From: Strongylocentrotus purpuratus
Taxonomy: Eukaryota; Echinodermata; Echinoidea; Camarodonta; Strongylocentrotidae
Direction of reading: 5' to 3'
Assembly (NCBI RefSeq): GCF_000002235.5
Contig: NW_022145611.1
Coordinates: 1,116,001 to 1,180,000 of the forward strand
Length of the DNA: 64,000 bases
Shown: positions 56,439 to 64,000 of the stretch, in pieces
Position numbering within the stretch: position 1 is the stretch's first letter
Layout: each line of letters begins with the position of its first letter
Notes under the pieces: model-generated
Told to the model about the DNA's origin: nothing
What the model saw: only the letters and a program-made list of their open reading frames with translations
The model's database searches: none
Made by a program: the position numbers and the translations under genes

Positions 56439-56967
56439 GCTCGCAAGAATCCGTAAATGACTTGTAACAAATTTGTTAACGATTTGTTTACGGATTATAT
56501 ACGGATCATTTACGGATTATTACGAGTGCTTATGTGTTGTTTACAATATCATTCGGGTCGTGCTACGATGGCTTTACGGATTGTTAACGATTGGGGGAAA
56601 GGTATAAAAGCTGCAAATTTGAACACTTCATTTTCAGTTGTTATTTTTTGGTTAAAAATCGTAAGGACTCATTAATACTTGTAACTAACTCGTAACTATT
56701 CGTAACAGCACGTCAACAGGTCGTTACTAACACATAAGTTGCTCGTAGTTATCCGTGACAACTCGTAACAAATCAGGGAATTCTACCGTAAGTATATTGT
56801 AATAACTTGTAATAATCAGTAACAAACTGTAAATAGCTTGTAATAACTCGTAACAACTCTTAAATCGGTCGTAAAAGTGGCCAAATCGTAAGGATCTGTG
56901 AAAGATCCATGAATTTGTGCGATCCGTAAGGACTTGTAAGAAAAATCCGTGTATGTGAAGGGGGTAT
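56439..56967. mobile_element. Word-rich tract Q (CGTAAC/GTTACG)
   Basis: Over about 530 bp the words CCGTAA, TCGTAACA, CTTGTAATAA, TTTACGGATTA and TTAACGATT recur dozens of times in both orientations. The right edge ATCCGTGTATGTGAAGGGGG, with a TTCACATAC complement, looks like a terminus. No matching left terminus was found; the left edge is the broken end of A3. A 72-codon frame inside is composition. It probably represents another word-repeat element, or half of one. Confidence 0.5.
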
Positions 56968-57365
56968 TAGTCATTTTGATGAATTGGGTAAATACAGAGA
57001 GCAAGCAGGATTTTTTTCCACACTAAATTTGAATGATATGAATTAAGCTCTTCTGCATGGCTCTACTTGATCAAATGATTAATTTTTTAGCAAATTCATA
57101 GAACTTACAGTAGCATCTAAAAGCAACAAACTTATATTCATCACAAAACTACCAGTTTTATTGACAAGAATAACCCCATTTACTAGCCCTATGGCTACAA
57201 TCTTATATATTCAGTAATCCGCCTATCATGAATCCCTCACCGACATCCCATTGAAACTTGTGTTAGTTTTAATACATGTGTTTCAATGGGATGTCAACGA
57301 ACTTGTACTTTATGAAATGCTATCCAGACAGAGGAGAGATGGGAGAAAAGGAGAATGAGAGAAAG

Positions 57366-57403
<38 letters not shown>

Positions 57404-59559
57404 GGGGAGGGAGGAGAGACAAAATAGAATAAAGAAAGAATCTCGTAACACAAACATGAACCACTGTTTAATCTAGATCAATGAATACAAACAAACTCTA
57501 TTTTGTCTTCAAACAAGTTCTTCCTCTTTTTGATAACGTCTCAAAAGTCTTCCTGCCTTAAAAGTCAGAAAAGAACAAGTAGAGCACAGCAACTTTTCAA
57601 TCTTTGTATTTCATTAACTTCACAACCAGTTTGCAGGTTGGAATTGACTTATCTTGACCAAAGTCAAATAGGCAATACGGGATGTAAATATTTGGTTCTC
57701 TCCCATTCGGGAATGATAGCAAAGATTTACAGTTCTTGGTAGACTAGACAGACCAAAAGTTATTGCAAAAATAAGTCAGGTTGCATCAGAAATTAGATCA
57801 CTGACACCTTGCAGCGTATGAAGAGAATAACACTAATAGGAAAAGTTTCTATTTCAGGTTTTTAACCCATTGAATACCAATCAAGATATGAACTCATGCT
57901 AGAGTACAAGAGATGTATCCAACAGATTAACAAGCAATAATTCATCAAATGTCGGCTGCAAAGCGGTTGTGGGAATGTATACATTCAGTCAGAATGCACA
58001 ATATCTGGATAATATTGAAATATCGCAATACTGAAATATCGCGATACTGAAATATCACAATCCTGAAATAAAAATGCAGTGCTCCGACAACATGCCTAGG
58101 TGATTTCTATGTTTGAAAGTTTTTAGAAGAAATGATGGAAACTAAAGGGGTAAAGTATCACATATATAGGAATATATGATCTGAGAACCAAAGATGAAAC
58201 AAACCCTGCATTCATACAGAACTCACAGTATAAGTAATTACTGTTACCTTTTTATTTAGTCTGAATGTCATATAAACAAACTTTTTATAACCAAACATTG
58301 TATTGCAAAATGCATGTTTGAGCATCTTTTCAAAACACAGCTGATGGTGGGGCCCGTGTGTATTTGAATAGTTAGTTTCATGTGATAGCCTGTTCACTTT
58401 AAAGGCATCGTTTAACAATGTTAAATCTGAGATGCATGGCCCTACGTGTTATAAGTGTCTGTGATATGGTGTATTTGAAGCACTAACATAATTGTGCTTC
58501 AAAATATCATGAAGTGCCTCAAAAAAGTAAAAAATCTTTGAGTGACCGGTTTTACCATGGCATTTCCCCAAAAGTACTGTTTAAAAACCGTTAGGATTCC
58601 TGACTGACCTAAAGGTTTATAAATATTATTGCAGCATGAGCTTAATCCAGGAATTTGTTTCAGAATCTGAGGCAATGTTACCAAGTCACTTTAAGGTTAG
58701 GTCATGGTTTTAAATTACAAGTTATTTTGGATTATCATAATGTGGTGATAATTACTTTTCAAAAAGAAAAATAAGTTTTGCAATCATTCTGCATCATTAT
58801 ATATTGAGCCTTACTTTAAAAAAGAAATCCATACCTCTGGTTCTAACCATGTTATAATTTTGCCTCCCATTGCCTTCTTTAAATCACTTTGTAAGATATT
58901 TTTTTTAGAAAAGTTACTACCGGTAATACCCTTAACATCTGTCTAATGTCAGTACCATAGATGCAAACACCATAAAATTTAGTATTTATGCTTTATCATC
59001 ACTTTATAGATATATATATATATATATATATATGAAATAAATAGATAGACATATATGATTGACAGGTTAATTATTTTCTTCACTTCGTAATAACGATAAA
59101 ACTGAAGAATTTTATAATACCATTGATCATTTCAAAGGATTTTTTTACTTCTACAACTTTACTAAAGATGTGGAAATATGAGATGAATTAGTAAAAATTT
59201 TTGAAAAATAAATATATGTGATTTAGTTTAATTACAATTGCCTTCAGAACATTCAAGACAAAGTTGGAATCTGGAGAACTACTTGTAAACTACAAACTTT
59301 TCAATCATTAAAAGAATATGGAGATTAGAACCCTCATTTTTAGAACCCTTTACAACTCCACCTGTGCCTATCTCTGGTATGAAAGGGTTATTTCTGAACT
59401 ATATCACTTATTCAGAAGCCATGGTCTACAGTAATTGCATCCTTGATTATTCTAAAAAAAATTATAATTGAGTAGACTTTAACTTGATTTCCAATAATTA
59501 ACAATTACATCCTGGCTGAGTAATCATGCATCACATATGAATAATAATCATAATAATAA

Positions 59560-59608
<49 letters not shown>

Positions 59609-59697
59609 TTTCACAATTTCAAACAGCAGGGGGTGCAAATAGAAAATTAGTGGGAGCCAGCAAAAATTCCCTAACAAGGATTTTTTCTTCTCAAAAG
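56968..59697. other. Mostly unassigned, with small repeats
   Basis: (GA)n lies at about 57363-57403; a ~17-bp tandem (GAAATATCGC.ATACT, about four units) at 58013-58070; (TA)n at 59010-59033 and 59566-59604. CCCATTGAAACTTGTG...TTTCAATGGGATGTC (57249-57297) forms an imperfect hairpin. No gene was recognised. Confidence 0.5.
59566..59604. repeat. (TA)n microsatellite
   Basis: About 19 uninterrupted AT dinucleotides. Confidence 0.95.
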
Positions 59698-60097
59698 CTG
59701 CATTTACACTGCAAGCAAAAACCATCGTTTTTTCTCACCTTCCGGAGTTTTGTCGGAATTTGCGAGGCAACCATTTACCTGTAAACACAAAGAAAACCAA
59801 AATCGAAAAACCCACTTCTGGAGGTTTAAAAAAAAATGTCAGCCATACTCTACCGGTTTTTGCTGTGTAAATGCTCATTTTCAAAACACCGGTGTACTCT
59901 TTTGTTTTTTAGTCACATAACTCTCCTCACTTCTGCATACATGGCAGCGACAAGAGGTTCATGCCAAAAACTCACATTAAAAACCTCACAGAATTATAAA
60001 TACCAACATGTTTTATGGGTTTTTCAGGTAGGGTAAATAGGAGTTTAAAAAACTGATGGTTTTTCAAATTGTTTTTTGTGCAATGTAAATGAGCCTA
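59698..60097. mobile_element. Family E element, copy 6 (best complete copy)
   Basis: It begins CTGCATTTACACTGCAAGC and ends GTGCAATGTAAATGAGCC. Inner landmarks in order: CCGGAGTTTTGTCGGAATTT, TGCGAGGCAACCATTTACC, CTCTACCGGTTTTTGCTG, the core AGTCACATAACTCTCCTCAC with GGCAGCGACAAGAGG, TTTTATGGGTTTTTCAGGTA and ACTGATGGTTTTTCAAATTG. This 400-bp layout is the reference used for the other copies. It has no coding frame. Confidence 0.75.
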
Positions 60098-60178
60098 GTA
60101 TAATGATGTTTCTGGTTGAATGATGCATGATTGTTCATCCTTATCTGGGTCAAGCAGTGTTTATTCCATTGTTTGTAG

Positions 60179-60179
<1 letters not shown>

Positions 60180-60241
<62 letters not shown>

Positions 60242-60242
60242 G
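60180..60242. repeat. (CT)n microsatellite
   Basis: About 30 CT dinucleotides with one T interruption. Frames on both strands through it are Ser-Leu or Arg-Glu repeats. Confidence 0.95.
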
Positions 60243-60978
60243 TTTTCCCACTTTGTTTTATTGGATTGTGTTTACAGCAAATACAGGAAACTCCCCCTAA
60301 GCTTAGCCTCATTACAAGGCCCTAACCAGAGATTCTTTTACGGTTTAACCACCACAAAAAAAGGCACAGTGTTTTTGTTAATGTGTAAAATGATTGGCAA
60401 TTGCACGCAACGATGGGCTTACACATATTCACTGAGCTCTGTGTTATAAGATTCAGAAATGTAAAGTGTATTACACATTTAATTATCATTTTTTTTTTAA
60501 ATGCTGTGATTTTGCTGCGTCATATCTAAATGAGCCTTTACCATGCACCATGCCTGTTCAAGATATTGCATTGAATTGCATCAAGAAAACCTTTTCAAAG
60601 TTTTAAATTGTGAGCTGAGAGTAGGAAGGGCATAAGTTAATGCCCTTCTGGCTTTTCAGCAGAGGAAATAATGAAAGCTTCCCAAGTTCCCATCTCTTGT
60701 TTCATTTCATTTCCATTTTCTGTTCTTGTATCATGCATCATTAAGCCTGAACAAAATTGCCCGATTGCTCTGGACAATTACCCACCCTGGACAATTTAAC
60801 ATCTCAGTGTAGGTATTTTTGAAGAAGAAAAAAAATTATTCACCCATAAAACTATGTTAGGTTTTATCCCTATTTCCATTTCCAATTTGAAACATGTTTA
60901 TATTGAAAAGAAATTTCCAAATAATTGCACAAAGTTTAAAGTGATTTTTGTAAAGGCATCTGCCAAATGGACAATACA
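60243..60978. other. Unassigned, with one open segment after a strong acceptor
   Basis: A plus frame after GTGTTTACAG (60278) runs about 55 codons (KYRKLPLSLASLQGPNQRFF ... SLSSVL, stop at 60449). No good donor or family match was seen, and the upstream pyrimidine tract is simply the CT repeat. A hairpin (60625-60648) is listed separately. Confidence 0.35.
60625..60648. repeat. 9-bp hairpin (GAAGGGCAT)
   Basis: GAAGGGCAT, loop AAGTTA, ATGCCCTTC. The arm matches words in the hairpins at 54281-54351 and 27784-27822. Confidence 0.6.
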
Positions 60979-61081
60979 TATCGTCCCTATTTTCACGAAG
61001 TGACGGTAGTGAATGAAAATCGCATACAATTTGCGTGCATATTTTCCTCACTACCGTCACTTCGTGAAAATAGGTACGATA
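60979..61081. mobile_element. 103-bp MITE N, copy 2
   Basis: It runs TATCGTCCCTATTTTCACG to CGTGAAAATAGGTACGATA, with inner arms AAGTGACGGTAGTGA and the exact complement, and centre ATGAAAATCGCATACAATTT. It is the same length as 29475-29577 and about 90% identical by eye. The outer TA may be the target site. Confidence 0.85.
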
Positions 61082-61214
61082 TGAAGCATCTCATAGTCAA
61101 AGTTTTAAGACAGTTGTATGTTTTATGTCTCCATATGGAACACACATAGCAACATTACAACCAATTACATGATAGCCCTTTCTAAATCTTATGCATAGGT
61201 CTTGTGTAACTTAC

Positions 61215-61234
61215 ATTTCTTAGATATTCAGCAT
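61215..61234 (-). CDS. Possible micro-exon (tentative minus-strand gene)
   Basis: On the minus strand TTCCAAATCCAG precedes and a consensus donor AAT|GTAAGT follows a 20-nt segment reading (G)AT GCT GAA TAT CTA AGA AAT, that is DAEYLRN. Its phase fits the candidate exon at 61372-61404. The frame is also open through both apparent splice sites (FIIPNPDAEYLRNVSYTRPM), so it may equally be part of a longer exon. No family was recognised. Confidence 0.2.
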
Positions 61235-61371
61235 CTGGATTTGGAATAATGAAGAAATTACTTTTACTAAACATATAGTCTTTGCTTTGCATGACAAGAA
61301 AAATTTGTTTTTGGAAGTGTCATTAGTTGAATTTGGTATATTTCAGTAGCAAGGGAAGTAAAACATACTAC

Positions 61372-61404
61372 CATCAGCGCTTTGGTGATAGCAGGATGAA
61401 GAAT
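61372..61404 (-). CDS. Possible 33-nt exon (tentative minus-strand gene)
   Basis: On the minus strand an excellent acceptor (TTTGTTTGTTTCTTTCAG) precedes 61404 and GATG|GTAGTATG follows 61372. In phase with its neighbours it reads (D)SSSCYHQSAD and is class 1-1, like the candidate exons at 62061 and 62268. The exon is short, so chance is a serious alternative. Confidence 0.25.
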
Positions 61405-62060
61405 CTGAAAGAAACAAACAAAGAAATGAAATGGAGACTTAACTAGAGCCTACTCTTAAGTATCAAGACAAATAAAGACAAACATTGCACACAAATCAAA
61501 TAAATTCTATTGACATAGACTGCGGGTTGTTTAATGGGACTTTAGACTAGCTATTGACGTATCAGATGAGTGTGTGCATTCAACAATATCTGTCTTATCA
61601 TTTTGACAATTCAGGCAGCTCCAAAAACAGTTATAGGGGTAGGTTGTACTTCTCAATTTGACAGTTTCTACAAAGGTACTAATCGACTCGTGAAGAAGAA
61701 AAAAATGTCAACATTTTGTTCAAAAAGTGATTGTAGAATTAGTATTATACATTTGCGACATGGGTACTTTGAAATTAATCCAGTTTAATCATGATGTATG
61801 ATTTTATGGTTATTCTGGAAAACTGCAATTCTCATTATTATTATGCCAGGGCAAAAACAACATTTCTGATGTACAAAGTTCTTCTTCCAACTTTCAAAGA
61901 CAGGTTTATTTGACTACTTTTACAGCATTGCCAAAATACTACCTTGAATATTTTGAAGGATATTATTTCATACTACAACTTTTTAAGTCAACTTATCTAT
62001 TTGTAGAATAACATAAGGGATCAATTCAAAATACTCTTATTGAACAGTGCAGATCATCAC

Positions 62061-62135
62061 CTGTGGAAATAAGTTTGAGTGGTACAGGAAATTCAACATC
62101 AACAATCGCAGTGATGCTGACATTAATGACGCGAT
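62061..62135 (-). CDS. Possible 75-nt exon (tentative minus-strand gene)
   Basis: On the minus strand AATTTCAAG precedes 62135 and CACAG|GTGATG follows 62061. In phase 1 it reads DRVINVSITAIVDVEFPVPL then KLIST. Alternate residues are hydrophobic, as in beta strands. The opposite strand of the same interval is also open (ITCGNKFEWYRKFNINNRSD) with usable splice motifs at 62047 and 62165, so the strand is not settled. Confidence 0.25.
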
Positions 62136-62267
62136 CTTGAAATTTAACACCACATATTGCACAGGTTTGTTGCAATCAGATGTATTACATCATCATGTTT
62201 TTATACTTTAACATATGGATGATTTCATAACATCATCACCCTCCCACTCAATCACTCATTGACCCAC

Positions 62268-62387
62268 CTTCAACATAGCCATGAAGAACTTCCCCAACAT
62301 TACATCTAGCCCAGAAATAGTATGCAATGTTCACACAGGTGGAACAGCTGTCCACCCCCATGTTTGAAAATGAAAGCTTCCTAAATG
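62268..62387 (-). CDS. Possible 120-nt cysteine-rich exon (tentative)
   Basis: On the minus strand the frame runs from an acceptor at 62389-62388 (TTTGATAG) to a good donor GAAG|GTGGGT at 62267, class 1-1. It reads FRKLSFSNMGVDSCSTCVNI then AYYFWARCNVGEVLHGYVE, with three cysteines (CSTC and one further on). GC content is higher than in the flanks. It could be an extracellular module, but no family was recognised. The plus strand is also open here (MKNFPNITSSPEIVCNVHTG). Confidence 0.28.
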
Positions 62388-62461
62388 CTATCAAACATCA
62401 TTTTAAAATAGCTGCACAGATCAAATAGAAATATAGAATAAGAAAGAGAGGAGATAGGGAG

Positions 62462-62468
<7 letters not shown>

Positions 62469-62504
<36 letters not shown>
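62469..62504. repeat. (GA)n microsatellite
   Basis: About 18 GA dinucleotides. Confidence 0.95.
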
Positions 62505-62508
<4 letters not shown>

Positions 62509-62599
62509 ATCTGATCACTTCAACTTTTTATGTGTTTTTCTTTCATTCAAACATAAAATCTTGAACAAAATAATGCTGAAAAGAAATATTGCCAGAAGG

Positions 62600-62725
62600 G
62601 ATAGAAGGATAGCAGGAGGAAGAGAACGTGGGAAATTAAGAAGAGAGAAAGGAAGAGAACAAGGGAAATAAAGAAGAGGGAAAGGAAGAGAACGAGGGAA
62701 ATAAAAAAGAGAGAGAGGAAGATAA
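62600..62725. repeat. Purine-rich ~35-bp tandem repeat
   Basis: GGAAGAGAACG.GGGAAAT and AAGAAGAGAGAAAGGAAG recur about three times at ~34-37-bp intervals. Minus frames through it are Leu/Phe/Pro-rich readings of the repeat. Confidence 0.7.
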
Positions 62726-63228
62726 TGAGATATGAGATAGGTGTAGAGGTCAAAGTCGTGAAAGATAAACAAGTATTGAGCAATCTTTTTCTATGTAGTC
62801 TTCCTTTGTTACTATTCTAAATCTCCAGTTTCTTTAATGCAATAACCTTTTTGTACATTATAACTGCAGGTGGCTGTCTAACCCGTATAGTGCTAAATAC
62901 ATTTGTACTTCTAAATTTACATCTAAGTCAAACTGCATCATTCTTTATCAACTTGTGGATAAAGGTGAACATACTCTTCAAAAATGAAAGTTTATATATC
63001 CAAGCACATCTAAATATCTACAGACTCGTACCACAATGTACCACTTTCGTTTTCGTCCAATTTGTATTTTGAGGCAAGTTGTTATTTTCAACAATCGGTT
63101 GAGCTTGTGATACACCTGTTATTTGTATCTGAAGAGCTGAGTAAGATAGATCATAAATCCAATCCATAAGTCATAAATTAGAAATGTCATTGGCTAAAAC
63201 TCATGCTACTTCCACAGGTCAAGTGCAC
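62726..63228. other. Unassigned; open segments on both strands
   Basis: After the acceptor TATAACTGCAG (62869) the plus strand is open to a donor-like AAAG|GTGAAC (62965), reading WLSNPYSAKYICTSKFTSKS and NCIILYQLVDK in one frame. The minus strand is also open over much of the same interval. Neither can be preferred from sequence alone. Confidence 0.25.
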
Positions 63229-63337
63229 AGAAGAGAAGAGGTGAGAGAGAAGGGGGGGGGGTAAGCAGAGCTCAGACGAGAGAGAAAGAGGAGGGAGGCA
63301 GAGGAGAGAGGGAAGAAGAGAAGAGATGGTGAGAGGA

Positions 63338-63368
<31 letters not shown>

Positions 63369-63546
63369 GTGAGAGAGAGGGAGAGAGAGGAGGGAGAGAG
63401 AGAGGGGGGGGGAGAGGGAGAGGGCAAGAGGGAGGGAAGGAGAGAGAGAAAGAGAGAGAGAGAGAAAGAAAGGGAGATATAGAGAGAGGGAGATATAGAG
63501 AGGGGAGAGAGGGAAAGAGGGAAAGAGGGAGAGAGAGAGAGAGAGA
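63229..63546. repeat. ~320-bp (GA)-rich satellite
   Basis: Almost pure purine on the plus strand: (GA)n with GGGAGA, GGGGGGG and AGATATAGA interruptions. Frames over 100 codons occur in five of six readings and are all simple-repeat products. Confidence 0.95.
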
Positions 63547-64000
63547 TGTGCAGGAATGCACCTGTGAATGGAATGATATGCCAACTGCAGTCATCTATCA
63601 AAATCAAACCAGTTTATGTTTTTCTCCAAATTTTTCTCATGCTTTCCCATTCTCAATGTAGCGTGCACCTGTCCCACGCTCGTAGCTTATGCCCATTGTT
63701 GATGTCACGTAGCTTAAAGGATATAATAGGTAGGAGGGCAATTATCATCTTCTCTTTGAATACTATTGCTAATCTGAGAGAATAGACGGGTAAATCCTGG
63801 CCCATTACATTACCCCCCCCCCCCCCCAACCCATCCTCAAAATAGAGCTTGGACCATATATTCTGGGTATAATCATAGAAGTAAATGGTGTCAGGCTTTG
63901 ACATTATGAACTGGTTGATTTGATTTGATATTTTTATATATAATATAAAAACATTCACATCAAATCGGTGTACAATTTTCAAAAGTTCAAAATAATGTCT
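63547..64000. other. Unassigned sequence with C run
   Basis: A C run lies at about 63812-63827. A plus frame continues from the GA repeat as QECTCEWNDMPTAVIYQNQT and then a stop at 63661; its upstream half is repeat, so it is not called a gene. Nothing else was recognised. Confidence 0.4.

Noticed and set aside
63326-63661. Plus frame ending ECTCEWNDMPTAVIYQNQ as an exon
   Set aside because: It is open only because the upstream 220 bp is a GA repeat. The remaining 38 codons lack a pyrimidine-tract acceptor and a family match.

Overview
The window looks like non-coding, repeat-packed DNA of an invertebrate animal, most likely a sea urchin or another marine deuterostome. That guess rests on AT-rich DNA, very frequent (GA)n/(CT)n tracts and poly-G/C runs, a tRNA-derived SINE, degenerate LINE tails and a dense mix of short terminal-inverted-repeat elements. 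It is a judgement from composition and repeat style, not a database match. No long open reading frame and no recognisable host gene was found. Nearly every open frame present lies in microsatellite, minisatellite or transposon DNA.

Layout. 1-8 kb: mostly unassigned sequence with a possible minus-strand transcript (first exon near 7.86-7.9 kb, internal exon 5792-5901, possible last exon 3315-3586), interrupted by a 1.2 kb hAT-like element with an 8-bp target duplication. 8.2-9 kb: a 32-bp AT-rich satellite. 9.7-15.5 kb: a run of different inverted-repeat elements (families A, E, B, C, T, D). 17.3-19.5 kb: a 49-bp satellite between two family E elements, one carrying a tRNA-SINE, then a diverged direct repeat and a long palindromic element. 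21.9-26.6 kb: elements U, F (with a LINE tail inside) and G. 28.5-34 kb: A2, the 103-bp MITE N1, a ~1.1 kb tandem array full of DR1-like nuclear-receptor motifs, H and D2. 36-40 kb: B2 and a 1.7 kb composite (J) built on the word GCCGCAGAC. 42-47 kb: E4, a LINE 3' end, C2 and V. 49-56.9 kb: a nest of I, K (TTAA-flanked), B3, C3, E5 holding P, C4, A3 and the word-rich tract Q. 59.7-64 kb: E6, N2, microsatellites and a weak set of candidate minus-strand exons.

The main theme is a community of at least ten distinct non-autonomous inverted-repeat families (family letters are mine). Most have (a) termini with a CAC-containing word such as TTTACACTG, TTTTCACACTGG, TCCACACAC or TTTCCACAG within about 20 nt of the end, and (b) interiors built from one short word repeated on both strands. 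None encodes a visible transposase, so they would need enzymes supplied from elsewhere. Nesting gives relative ages: the SINE is younger than E3, B2 is younger than the E7 remnant beside it, K is younger than I, and P is probably younger than E5.
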